Counted from the stretch's first letter, positions 7,415 through 14,013 are shown. The stretch: 17,353 nucleotides of DNA from CAYMKL01 sp964390805 (GCA_964390805.1 CAYMKL010000138.1:1-17353), one strand, 5' to 3'. Notes: generated from the sequence alone by a model not told the origin. Made by a program: numbers and translations.

Positions 7415-8146
7415 TTGACGAGGCCAACGATACAGCCCTTCGACAGGCTCAGGACAAAGCAACGCTTGCGCATAACCTTCGCCAAGGGCGAGGAACTAAA
7501 ATACATCTCTCACCTGGATTTGATGCGGCTGTGGGAGAGAACGTTGCGCCGGGTCTGCGTGCCGTTGGATTACTCCCAGGGCTTCAACCCTCGGCCCAAA
7601 ATGGCTGTGGCCGCCCCCTTACCTGTGGGCTTCACCAGCCGAGGCGAGGTGATGGACATTATCCTGGAGCGCCGCATCTCTCCCTACAACTTCGCCAAGG
7701 GCTTGGCTCCTCACCTGCCGCCAGGCCTGGAACTGCTTAGCGTGGAGGACATCTATCCAAAGTTGCCCTCCCTTCAGTCTCAGGTGCACGCTGCAGAGTA
7801 TCGGGTGATAGTGGCCTCGGATGGGCCACAGGAGGAGATGGAGGGGAAGCTGCTGGCCGAACGAGTTCAGCAGTTGCTTTCGGCCGAGCAATTGCTGCGC
7901 CATCGCCGCGGTAAAGATTACGATTTGCGGCCTTTGATCGAGGATCTGTGGATTGAGGGGAAGGAGGCCGGGGGTTGGGTGCTGGGGATGCGCCTTCGGG
8001 CGGGGAGCCGGGGCGCCGGGCGGCCCGATGAGGTACTGGATGCCCTGGGTCTGGCCGCGGGGCCTTATGCTATCCAACGCAAGCGGCTTCTGTTTGGCTC
8101 AGGTTTGGGTCAGGGGGCTAGTACACATCTCCCCGAGTGTCAATAG
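7415..8146 (+). CDS. DUF2344 / TIGR03936-family radical SAM-linked protein
   Basis: The 243-residue protein carries the DUF2344 signatures: RITFAKGEELKYISHLDL near the start, then LDYSQGFNPRPKMAVAAPLPVG. This domain is found either fused to, or next to, TIGR03960 radical SAM proteins and probably forms a complex with them; its biochemical role is unknown. TTG 7415 begins one base after the upstream stop, suggesting translational coupling. However, the first 15 or so residues come from an interspersed repeat (7436-7460). An in-frame TTG at 7466 would give the family-like N-terminus directly, so the start is uncertain. The 3' end overlaps the convergent RelE-like gene by 29 bp. Confidence 0.85.
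   Translation: MTRPTIQPFDRLRTKQRLRITFAKGEELKYISHLDLMRLWERTLRRVCVPLDYSQGFNPRPKMAVAAPLPVGFTSRGEVMDIILERRISPYNFAKGLAPHLPPGLELLSVEDIYPKLPSLQSQVHAAEYRVIVASDGPQEEMEGKLLAERVQQLLSAEQLLRHRRGKDYDLRPLIEDLWIEGKEAGGWVLGMRLRAGSRGAGRPDEVLDALGLAAGPYAIQRKRLLFGSGLGQGASTHLPECQ
7436..7460 (+). repeat. Interspersed repeat at the 5' end of the DUF2344 gene
   Basis: The sequence cccttcgac-aggctcaggac-aaagc is the clearest single copy of the repeat family. It lies between the upstream stop and the first conserved residues of DUF2344 and is read as QPFDRLRTK if TTG 7415 is used. On the minus strand it spells the LSLSKG-type peptide that spurious ORFs in repeat-rich genomes often show. Confidence 0.8.
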
Positions 8147-8405
8147 AAACGACGCGAATGGTGCGGCTTTCCCGGTCCACGGTGTAAACGATGCGGATGC
8201 CGCCAATGCGATAGCGCCATTGTCCCTTGCGCTTGCCCTTCAAAGGCCTGATGACGGTGGGATTGGGGTGCCAGAACGGTGACACATTGCAGAGATGATC
8301 GAAGGCCTGGGCGACAGCTTCTTGCCGGTGGCGGGGCAAACGACGCAGGTAACTCTCTGCGCCGGGCGCGATGCGTTCGATGGAAAACGCGGCGGGCTCT
8401 GTCAT
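8118..8405 (-). CDS. RelE/ParE-family toxin
   Basis: A 95-residue protein with the RelE-like pattern: an N-terminal helical part (ESYLRRLPRHRQEAVAQAFDHL), then PLKGKRKGQWRYRIGGIRIVYTVD and a final beta strand RVVSIDTRGDVY. RelE-type toxins cut mRNA on the ribosome, whereas ParE types inhibit gyrase; the sequence alone does not decide. ATG 8405 is chosen because it overlaps the upstream gene's TGA as ATGA, a hallmark of coupled antitoxin-toxin pairs; a longer frame to 8435 exists inside that gene. The C-terminal end overlaps the convergent DUF2344 gene by 29 bp, which ties the two sequences together. Confidence 0.85.
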   Translation of the reverse strand: MTEPAAFSIERIAPGAESYLRRLPRHRQEAVAQAFDHLCNVSPFWHPNPTVIRPLKGKRKGQWRYRIGGIRIVYTVDRESRTIRVVSIDTRGDVY

Positions 8406-8743
8406 AAGTTTAGTTCCGCGCGCAGTTCCGTCCAACTGATGCCCTGGCCCTCTTCCAACGCTGCCAGTCCCCGCTCGATTCCCGCGACGACGGCCGGATC
8501 GGTCTCGACATTGGCGGTGGCCTTCCAGTTCTCAATCACGTCAGTCACAGATGACCAATCTCCGTCGCGCTGGCTTTGATACATGGCATCCAGCAGCTCT
8601 GAAAAGAACTCGGCGAGTTCCTCGGAGTTAAAATGCTTGAGCCAGACAAAGCTCTTCGGCAGAGCAAAGATGGAGAATTGGCCGGCTGCCCCCGTCAGTG
8701 ACATTTTTCCCACTACAACTTGCTCAATGGTCGCTGGGCTCAT
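8402..8743 (-). CDS. Putative antitoxin of the RelE-like pair
   Basis: I do not recognise the family of this 113-residue protein. It is acidic and largely helical, with a central stretch EELAEFFSELLDAMYQSQRDGDW and a C-terminus (AGIERGLAALEEGQGISWTELRAEL) that resembles the end of many RelB/ParD-type antitoxins. Its place directly upstream of and overlapping a RelE-like gene by ATGA is the main reason for the call. A strong ribosome site (gggggagg) lies just before ATG 8743, and a near-consensus promoter lies at 8792-8820. The N-terminal 30 residues (VVVGKMSLTGAAGQF) could be an AbrB-like DNA-binding strand set, but that is a guess. Confidence 0.65.
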   Translation of the reverse strand: MSPATIEQVVVGKMSLTGAAGQFSIFALPKSFVWLKHFNSEELAEFFSELLDAMYQSQRDGDWSSVTDVIENWKATANVETDPAVVAGIERGLAALEEGQGISWTELRAELNL

Positions 8744-8791
8744 TTCACCTCCCCCGTATTAACGAATGAAACATTACCTCGAAGCTCTTTG

Positions 8792-8820
8792 ATTATACCA
8801 CCGCAAACCGGTCTTGACAA
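8792..8820 (-). promoter_or_regulatory. Sigma-70-type promoter for the RelE-like module
   Basis: Reading the minus strand: -35 TTGTCA (8820-8815), 17-base spacer, -10 TATAAT (8797-8792). Transcription should start near 8785, about 40 bases before the antitoxin ATG. Its -35 box shares five bases with the opposing rplU promoter. Confidence 0.75.
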
Positions 8821-8842
8821 ATCAGGGAAAGGCTAGTATAAT
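8814..8842 (+). promoter_or_regulatory. Consensus sigma-70-type promoter for rplU
   Basis: A perfect -35 TTGACA (8814-8819), 17-base spacer and perfect -10 TATAAT (8837-8842). The predicted start near 8849 gives a leader of about 40 bases before GTG 8888, and rules out a start codon at 8846. Confidence 0.9.
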
Positions 8843-8887
8843 CTCTTGCGCGAACTTACCGAGATCGTAAAACTGGGAGGAAGAACA

Positions 8888-9199
8888 GTGTATGCTGTTG
8901 TTGAGACAAGCGGAAAGCAGTACAAAGTCAGCGCGGGCGAGATTGTAGAGGTAGACAAGCTGTCCCTTGAGGTCGGGGAGAAGGTAGAGCTGGAGAGAGT
9001 GCTCTTGCTGTCCGATGGCGAAGAGGTGCGTGTGGGGCAGCCCACCGTCGAGGGGGCCAAAGTACTGGCCACTGTGACCGGTCACGTCAAAGGCCCTAAG
9101 ATCATCGTCTTCAAGTATAGGCCCAGGCAGCGCTATCGTCGGAAAAAAGGGCATAGGCAAACCTATACTCGCCTGACGATTGATGAGATCGTAGTGTAG
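8888..9199 (+). CDS. rplU: 50S ribosomal protein bL21
   Basis: The 103-residue protein has the usual bL21 length and motifs: YAVVETSGKQYKVSAGE at the start and a C-terminus with KYRPRQRYRRKKGHRQTYTRLTIDEI. It binds 23S rRNA in the large subunit. GTG 8888 is the start: it gives the expected N-terminus, has gggagg seven bases upstream, and lies downstream of the predicted transcription start. It is the first gene of a run with rpmA (26-base gap) and rpmE. Confidence 0.97.
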   Translation: MYAVVETSGKQYKVSAGEIVEVDKLSLEVGEKVELERVLLLSDGEEVRVGQPTVEGAKVLATVTGHVKGPKIIVFKYRPRQRYRRKKGHRQTYTRLTIDEIVV

Positions 9200-9225
9200 C
9201 TTCAGATTGAGGGAGGTGTATAGCT

Positions 9226-9486
9226 ATGGCACACAAAAAGGGAGGCGGGAAGACCCGCAACAGTAGAGATAGCGAATCCAAGCGTCTGGGCGTGAAGAAG
9301 TTTGGCGGCGAGAAGGTACGGCCAGGAAACATCATCGTGCGCCAGCGGGGCACTAAATTCAAGCCTGGCAGGAACGTCGGCTTGGGCAAAGACTATACGA
9401 TCTTCGCTGTCATTGATGGCTTCGTGAAGTTCGAGCACGGGCGAGGCGGCAGGAAGATCATTAGCGTCTATCCGGAGATTTCATAA
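9226..9486 (+). CDS. rpmA: 50S ribosomal protein bL27
   Basis: The 86-residue protein starts MAHKKGGGKTRNSRDSESKR, whose N-terminal tail reaches the peptidyl transferase centre, and contains GNIIVRQRGTKFKPGRNVGLG. It has no Firmicutes-type cleavable N-terminal extension, and correspondingly no ysxB/prp protease gene lies between rplU and rpmA. A strong ribosome site (gggagg) precedes ATG 9226. KPG replaces the more usual HPG in the RQRGTxxHPG block. Confidence 0.97.
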   Translation: MAHKKGGGKTRNSRDSESKRLGVKKFGGEKVRPGNIIVRQRGTKFKPGRNVGLGKDYTIFAVIDGFVKFEHGRGGRKIISVYPEIS

Positions 9487-9500
9487 GGAGAGGGTAACTG

Positions 9501-9770
9501 ATGAGAAAAGGTATTCACCCTGAGTATTTTCCTGAGGCCAAGGTGGTGTGTAGTTGTGGCAACACGTTTACTGTCGGCTCAACCAAGAAAGCGATCCGCA
9601 CGGATGTCTGTTCGGCCTGTCATCCCTTCTTCACTGGTGAACAGCGCCTGGTAGATACGGGCGGCCAGGTGGAGCGATTCATCAGGCGTCTGGAGAGGAG
9701 TGAGGAGCTTAGGGCCGAGGAAGTCGAAGAAAGGGTAGAAGAGCAGGAGACCACCGAATCGGCGGAGTGA
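9501..9770 (+). CDS. rpmE: 50S ribosomal protein bL31, zinc-binding form
   Basis: The 89-residue protein begins MRKGIHPEYF and has four zinc ligands, Cys17, Cys19, Cys37 and Cys40 (CSC and CSAC), so it is the zinc-containing form rather than the zinc-free paralogue. bL31 bridges the two ribosomal subunits. The last 20 or so residues are almost all Glu with few hydrophobics, an acidic extension beyond the core. ATG 9501 follows aaggagaggg and lies 14 bases after rpmA, so it is in the same transcript. Confidence 0.96.
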   Translation: MRKGIHPEYFPEAKVVCSCGNTFTVGSTKKAIRTDVCSACHPFFTGEQRLVDTGGQVERFIRRLERSEELRAEEVEERVEEQETTESAE

Positions 9771-9790
9771 GTCGCTCTTTGCTCTGAACT

Positions 9791-9857
9791 GGAAGTTAGA
9801 GGTCAGACGTTGGATGGTAAGCAGTGATTAATGATTGTTCTCTAACCTCCAACTTCT
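9791..9857. repeat. Imperfect inverted repeat between rpmE and tdk
   Basis: Arms 9791-9806 (ggaagttagaggtcag) and 9842-9857 (ctaacctccaacttct) match in 13 of 16 inverted positions with a 35-base loop. It may be a degenerate interspersed repeat, or may form an upstream structure in the tdk leader. Confidence 0.4.
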
Positions 9858-9880
9858 GTTTTCCAATTAGCTGATAGGCT

Positions 9881-9912
9881 AGGGCAGGTCTCCGTATCTG
9901 CCCTTTCGTTTT
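9881..9912 (+). terminator. Intrinsic terminator or attenuator upstream of tdk
   Basis: Stem agggcag (9881-9887) with ctgccct (9898-9904), a 10-base loop, then ttcgtttt. It lies only 19 bases before the tdk start and leaves no room for a promoter between, so tdk-hpt may depend on readthrough or on opening of this hairpin. Confidence 0.7.
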
Positions 9913-9931
9913 CAGTCTGAAGGAGGGGGCG

Positions 9932-10522
9932 GTGTACCAAAGGCAAGACCGTGGCTGGATCGAAGTGGTCTGTGGCAGCATGTTCAGCGGCAAGACGGAG
10001 GAGCTGATCCGTCGCGTCAGGCGGGCCCAGATAGCCAGGCAAAAGGTGCAAGTGTTCAAGCCTCGCCTGGACGATCGCTATCAAGTCAAGAAAGTAGCCT
10101 CGCACACCGGTATGCACCTGGATGCCATCGTCGTGGGGGGGGCCAGGGATATCCTCGAGTTGGTGCACCCCGACACCGATGTGGTCGTCATTGACGAGGG
10201 GCAGTTCTTCGATTGGACCATCGCCGATGTTTGCAGCTTCTTGGCCGACAGTGGCCGGCGGGTGATCATCGCTGGGCTGGATATGGACTTCCGAGGCGAG
10301 CCTTTCGGCCCCATGCCCCTGCTGATGGCCGAGGCCGAGATGGTGGACAAAGTGCAAGCCATCTGCGTCGTCTGCGGGGCACCGGCCAGTCGTAGCCAAC
10401 GTCTAATCAACGGTCGGCCTGCTTCCTACGACGATCCTATAATCATGGTGGGTGCCGACGAAGTCTACGAAGCTCGCTGCCGCCATTGCCACCAGGTGCC
10501 GAGGAAGAAACCAGAAGACTAG
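9932..10522 (+). CDS. tdk: Thymidine kinase (type II)
   Basis: The 196-residue protein carries all type II thymidine kinase marks: P-loop GSMFSGKTEEL (15-25), catalytic Glu89 in IDEGQFF, and a zinc site made by Cys145, Cys148, Cys183 and Cys186 (CVVC and CRHC). It phosphorylates thymidine to dTMP in the salvage pathway, in the cytoplasm as a tetramer. GTG 9932 follows a strong aggagg site. The gene follows rpmE, an order also known from Firmicutes, and is followed 17 bases later by hpt, giving a small salvage operon. Confidence 0.95.
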   Translation: MYQRQDRGWIEVVCGSMFSGKTEELIRRVRRAQIARQKVQVFKPRLDDRYQVKKVASHTGMHLDAIVVGGARDILELVHPDTDVVVIDEGQFFDWTIADVCSFLADSGRRVIIAGLDMDFRGEPFGPMPLLMAEAEMVDKVQAICVVCGAPASRSQRLINGRPASYDDPIIMVGADEVYEARCRHCHQVPRKKPED

Positions 10523-10539
10523 ATTGGGGGGGATTCAGA

Positions 10540-11085
10540 ATGTTGATGGATGACGTAGGCGAGATCCTCATTACCGAGGAGGAACTGCAGGCCAAGATCG
10601 CCGAGTTGGGTAGAACCATCTCGACTGATTATCAGGGTCAGGACCTTTTGGCGGTCTGCATCCTCAGAGGGGCGGTCGTTTTCTTGTCGGACCTTGTCAG
10701 GCAGATCACCATCCTTCATGAGATAGATTTCATGGCCGTCTCCAGCTACGGGGGCACTCGCACCAAGTCCACTGGGGTGGTGCGCATTCTCATGGACCTC
10801 AGAACCAGCATCGAGGAGCGCAATGTGCTCATCGTGGAGGACATCGTGGACAGCGGTCTGACTCTTAGCTACATCCTGAGCAACCTCAAGACGCGCCGCC
10901 CCGCCAGCCTGCGCACCTGTGTCCTGTTGAATAAGCAGGAGTGCCGCGAGGTGGATGTTCCCCTGGACTATGCGGGCTTCGTTATCCCCGACAAGTTCGT
11001 GATCGGCTACGGCCTGGACTACGACGAGAAATACCGCAACCTCCCCTTCATCGGCGTGTTGAAGCCGGGGCTTTATATGGAGTAA
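10540..11085 (+). CDS. hpt: Hypoxanthine phosphoribosyltransferase
   Basis: The 181-residue protein has the PRPP-binding loop VLIVEDIVDSGLTLSYI (97-113, with the acidic pair and Asp104), the flexible loop SSYGGTRTKSTG (68-79), and the C-terminal purine-binding block VIPDKFVIGYGLDYDEKYRNLPFIG. It converts hypoxanthine and guanine with PRPP to IMP and GMP. ATG 10540, six bases after a ggggggga site, gives the usual length; a longer frame back to 10486 overlaps tdk and lacks support. It is the last gene before the strong terminator at 11121. Confidence 0.95.
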   Translation: MLMDDVGEILITEEELQAKIAELGRTISTDYQGQDLLAVCILRGAVVFLSDLVRQITILHEIDFMAVSSYGGTRTKSTGVVRILMDLRTSIEERNVLIVEDIVDSGLTLSYILSNLKTRRPASLRTCVLLNKQECREVDVPLDYAGFVIPDKFVIGYGLDYDEKYRNLPFIGVLKPGLYME

Positions 11086-11120
11086 TAAGTCAACGAGTGA
11101 TGAGGCAACGAGGAATATGG

Positions 11121-11170
11121 AAACGCCGACTCTGTGGGCCTGGCGGGCCTGGGGGTCGGCGTTTTTTCTT
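11121..11170 (+). terminator. Strong rho-independent terminator after hpt
   Basis: A perfect 10-bp stem, aaacgccgac (11121-11130) with gtcggcgttt (11155-11164), encloses a GC-rich loop and is followed by a T-run to 11170. It closes the rplU-to-hpt run before the convergent peptidase gene. Confidence 0.92.
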
Positions 11171-11213
11171 TTGGGGGGAGAGAGTATTCTCTACAGTCCC
11201 CTGTGCTGCTTCG

Positions 11214-12494
11214 TTAAGGAAACGCCTGTCGCGTCCACTGGAGAGGGTCTACGTAGACGCTACCGACCCTGATTTCCCAGTGCAGGTGGGGTCCGGTTGA
11301 TAGCCCGGTGCTCCCGACCTTGCCGATGGGATCGCCCCGCTCCACTTCTTGCTCTGCTTGGACCGTGATTCCCGATAAGTGATAGTAGCCGCTGTAGACG
11401 CCCAGGCCGTGGTCAATGATCACCGCTTTGCCTCGCACGATCAGCTCCTCGGCCAGGGCTACGCGGCCGCGCCCAGCGGCCAGCACCGACGTGCCTGCCT
11501 CTGCTCCGTAGTCAATGCCCCCGTGATAGCTTGTCGGTGGCCCGCCGCCGTAGGAACGCCGCGTCCCAAAGGCCGAGGTGACTCGCACGGGCCCCTGGAG
11601 GGGGACTCGAAATAGCCCTTCCCACAGTTGTTGCCGACTGAATGTCCCAAAGACCTGGCTGAGTCGTTCGTTCTCGGCTCTGACCAGGGCCGGATCCAGC
11701 AGCTTGCTCGTCTCCGACGAGAGGACTATCTGCTCCGTGACGAAGTCGCCGGCTACTACTTGTACGAGTTGGCTCGCCCTGGTCGTTTGGCCTGTGCCAT
11801 CGGTGGCGGTGAGTTCCAGCAGGTATGGGCCGATCTGGGCTGTGACCCCGATGCCCACCAGGGCCCAGTATTGGTTGTCTTCTCTCACAAAAGCCAATGG
11901 CCTGTTGTCTAGGGAGCCAGTCAAATTCATGGACTCGTCGGTCTGTACTTCGATGGCCAGGGTTTGCCCTTGGACCACCGGGAGCGGTCTTAGCTCTACG
12001 GCGACGAAAGGCGAAGGCAGGGGCGCGCTCGGAGCGGAGCCAGGGATGGCTAGCCGCTGCCCTACGTAGACGAGGTCAGGATTGAGGATGCTGTTGAGTT
12101 CCGCTATAGCCTGGACCGTGGTGTGGTGACGACGGGCGATGAGGGACAGCGTATCGCCGCGCTGGACAGTGTAGGTGGTGGGCTGGGGCGAGGGCGTCGT
12201 CTCGCTGCTGGGGATGGTTAGCCGCTGGCCGACCTGTATCCAGCGAGGATCGGCGATGTGGTTGGCCTGGGCGATAGCCTCTATCGTCGTTCCGTAGTGC
12301 CGGGCGATGGAGTACAGGGTGTCGCCCAAACGGACGACGTGGACAACAATGGGCTCTTGCGCTGGGGCAGCTTGAACAGTGACCGCGCATAGCGCCACTT
12401 GAGCAGCTATCAGTATCGCCGCGAATAGTCTGACCCAGGCGATTTTCGTGGTTAGCCGTTTCGGCAGTTTCAAAGTGTGAATGGGTTTCCTCAC
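11214..12494 (-). CDS. Secreted LysM-M23 murein peptidase
   Basis: The 426-residue protein has an N-terminal hydrophobic segment (about 17-43, ending VQAAPA), two LysM domains (about 49-95 and 106-151), a proline-rich linker, a beta-rich middle, and a C-terminal M23 peptidase. The zinc ligands are visible: His324 and Asp328 in SYHGGIDYG and His405 in GPHLHWE, with His372 and His403 as catalytic helpers. LysM domains bind peptidoglycan; M23 enzymes cut peptide cross-links, so this is a cell-wall remodelling enzyme or, less likely, a divisome regulator. GTG 12494 overlaps the stop of the upstream lipoprotein gene as GTGA, which implies translational coupling. All active-site residues are intact. 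Confidence 0.93.
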   Translation of the reverse strand: MRKPIHTLKLPKRLTTKIAWVRLFAAILIAAQVALCAVTVQAAPAQEPIVVHVVRLGDTLYSIARHYGTTIEAIAQANHIADPRWIQVGQRLTIPSSETTPSPQPTTYTVQRGDTLSLIARRHHTTVQAIAELNSILNPDLVYVGQRLAIPGSAPSAPLPSPFVAVELRPLPVVQGQTLAIEVQTDESMNLTGSLDNRPLAFVREDNQYWALVGIGVTAQIGPYLLELTATDGTGQTTRASQLVQVVAGDFVTEQIVLSSETSKLLDPALVRAENERLSQVFGTFSRQQLWEGLFRVPLQGPVRVTSAFGTRRSYGGGPPTSYHGGIDYGAEAGTSVLAAGRGRVALAEELIVRGKAVIIDHGLGVYSGYYHLSGITVQAEQEVERGDPIGKVGSTGLSTGPHLHWEIRVGSVYVDPLQWTRQAFP

Positions 12495-13306
12495 TGTGTG
12501 AGATAAGTCAGAGTGCTATCGTAAGCCGGGTCAGAGCCTACCTCGTTCATGGTCTTTCTCACGGCCTGCTCCAGGGTCAGCTTCTCTATGGTGAAGCCGT
12601 GCAGTAGATGTAGGAGTGCCTGATCGTTGTGGGACAGGTCCACCCACTCGTTCCAGCCAACCACGGCCGAAGCTCCTCGTGCCACAAGCGCCTGCGCCAA
12701 ATCTGGTGTGCCCAGGCTTTGGCATCCCCCGATGATGATCAACGTATCCTCAAAACGACCCACCATGTCCTGCCTGACGAACCGAGAGAGAATGGCGAAA
12801 TAGAGGGGAGAGTCCTCGTCGTAGAGAGCCTTGGCGCGCCCAATGCGGTTTGTCAGTTGTTCCTTAACGTACCTGCTCTTGTCGTAGACCTCTGAAGTGA
12901 ACAGGAACACAGGCCCGCCCGGAATGTTCTCGTTGAGAATATTGGTGGAGTGAGACCGAATAAGGATCAGGTCATAGCCTTTCTCAGGCAGCGTTCTGTA
13001 GAGCTCAATTGTAACCTCTTCCCCTTCGTAGACATCGGTGCTGAACCCGGCCTCTTCCAGATAAGCCAGCGCCTGGCTGGTGAACTCAGGGTTTGGATGC
13101 GTCAGCGCTATCTGATCCACCAGGGCTGCTTTTTTGATCTCAGGCTGTGTAACTGGAGTCGGAGTCGCTTGCTGAGGAGAGGAACAGGCAGTACTGAGTA
13201 TGAACACGAGAAGGGGCAGAAGGATGGCTATTGGCTCTATCCTAAGCAGGTATCTCCTTCGAGGCCCGGCTTCGCGATCATTTTTTGGTTGAGGATTTGT
13301 TTTCAT
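12491..13306 (-). CDS. Lipoprotein with caspase-like (clan CD/CHAT-like) His-Cys domain
   Basis: This protein of 271 residues (from ATG 13306) has a hydrophobic signal segment ending ILSTAC, a near-consensus lipobox with Cys41, and a low-complexity TPTPVTQP linker. The globular part has alternating strands and helices, with His119 in LILIRSHST and Cys195 in LIIIGGCQS, followed by LAQALVARGASAVVGW. That pattern is seen in caspase-fold peptidases such as C25, C11 and CHAT proteins. I infer a membrane-anchored caspase-like protein; peptidase activity is unproven. Starts are unclear: an in-frame TTG lies at 13321, and a CTG after gaaggag (near 13249) would give a typical 22-residue lipoprotein signal. 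The stop overlaps the LysM-M23 start. Confidence 0.75.
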   Translation of the reverse strand: MKTNPQPKNDREAGPRRRYLLRIEPIAILLPLLVFILSTACSSPQQATPTPVTQPEIKKAALVDQIALTHPNPEFTSQALAYLEEAGFSTDVYEGEEVTIELYRTLPEKGYDLILIRSHSTNILNENIPGGPVFLFTSEVYDKSRYVKEQLTNRIGRAKALYDEDSPLYFAILSRFVRQDMVGRFEDTLIIIGGCQSLGTPDLAQALVARGASAVVGWNEWVDLSHNDQALLHLLHGFTIEKLTLEQAVRKTMNEVGSDPAYDSTLTYLTQ

Positions 13307-13385
13307 TAAACACGCCAACAAGCCGAAAGATGCAAATACAATTCAATGTCTGCCCCTTAACCGGACACTCGTCCAGGCAGAACCC

Positions 13386-13682
13386 TCAGTAGTGGTAGCG
13401 TGCTTTCAGGAAGTCTATCCGGTCCTCACTCACCAGGTATACGAGGCGGTGTTCTTGCGTCAACCGCCTGGACCAGGCTCCCTCCGCCAGGTACCTCAAT
13501 GGCTCGGGTTTTCCTATCCCCTTGAACGGGTCGAGGATAGTGTCCTCCACTATCCTCAACGCCCGTAATGCCATCTTTTGATCTGTCTGCACCCAGTACC
13601 GCAGATCCTCAATGAACTCGGGATGGAAGACAGCGTCGCGTTGTTTCCCTTTGTCTCTATCCTTCTCCCGTGATCTCGTCAA
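13386..13682 (-). CDS. yoeB: YoeB/Txe-family mRNA interferase toxin
   Basis: The 98-residue protein matches Txe/YoeB: FHPEFIEDLRYWVQTD, then DPFKGIGKPEPLRYLAEGAWSRRLTQEHRLVY and the terminal RYHY, which carries catalytic residues. YoeB binds the ribosome and cuts mRNA in the A site. No ATG or GTG is available upstream of the conserved start, so TTG 13682 is the likely start; it has an agagagg site seven bases upstream and overlaps the antitoxin by 26 bp. The N-terminal 15 residues are highly charged and extend beyond the usual start. Confidence 0.92.
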   Translation of the reverse strand: MTRSREKDRDKGKQRDAVFHPEFIEDLRYWVQTDQKMALRALRIVEDTILDPFKGIGKPEPLRYLAEGAWSRRLTQEHRLVYLVSEDRIDFLKARYHY

Positions 13683-13953
13683 GGCCGACCTCTCTTCTCA
13701 GTTCGATGACAGTCTGTGGAGTACCTTCTTTCTGTTGTGCTCGCCTTAGTGCCCTCAGCAGGCGTTCTGCGTTCTTAGGCGACCTTAACAGATAGGCGGT
13801 CTCCATCAACCCTTCCAGTTCGTCGGCCGAGATCAGGGCCACCGGCTCCGCGCCGCGCCGCTCAATGATCACGATCTCACGATTCTGAGTGACCGCGTCC
13901 CAAAGCGATGCAAGACTGGCACGCGCCTGGGTGTAGGTTGTTTGAATGGTCAT
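13657..13953 (-). CDS. yefM: Phd/YefM-family antitoxin
   Basis: The 98-residue protein has the YefM/Phd DNA-binding fold at its N-terminus (QARASLASLWDAVTQNREIVIIERRGAEPVALISADE) followed by an acidic, flexible toxin-binding tail (LLRSPKNAERLLRALRRAQQ onward). It should neutralise YoeB and repress the operon. ATG 13953 has a good ggagg site. A promoter with a YefM-type operator lies just upstream (13973-14013). Confidence 0.92.
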   Translation of the reverse strand: MTIQTTYTQARASLASLWDAVTQNREIVIIERRGAEPVALISADELEGLMETAYLLRSPKNAERLLRALRRAQQKEGTPQTVIELRREVGLDEITGEG

Positions 13954-13972
13954 GACACCTCCAAGTGAGAAA

Positions 13973-14013
13973 ATGTACAGTGATACTGTACATCATTCTG
14001 CGACAATTGTCAA
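13973..14013 (-). promoter_or_regulatory. yefM-yoeB promoter with palindromic operator
   Basis: Minus strand: -35 TTGACA (14013-14008), 17-base spacer, -10 TACAGT (13990-13985). The -10 lies inside a perfect 9+9 bp palindrome, atgtacagt-gat-actgtacat (13973-13993), which contains two TGTACA hexamers 13 bp apart centre to centre. TGTACA is the known core of the E. coli YefM-YoeB operator. A second short palindrome, gacaattgtc (14002-14011), covers the -35. Confidence 0.85.

Noticed and set aside
8846..8887. An N-terminal extension of bL21 from TTG 8846
   Set aside because: The promoter predicts transcription starting near 8849, and GTG 8888 has the ribosome site and family N-terminus.
9842..10399. 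A 185-residue minus-strand ORF over tdk
   Set aside because: It is antisense to tdk, which has all its catalytic motifs.
11121..11170. A bidirectional terminator also ending the LysM-M23 gene
   Set aside because: On the minus strand the hairpin is followed by only three T residues, so it supports termination only for the plus strand.
13323..13385. Terminator after yoeB
   Set aside because: A short ggac-gagt-gtcc hairpin with weak outer pairing is present but has no T-run.
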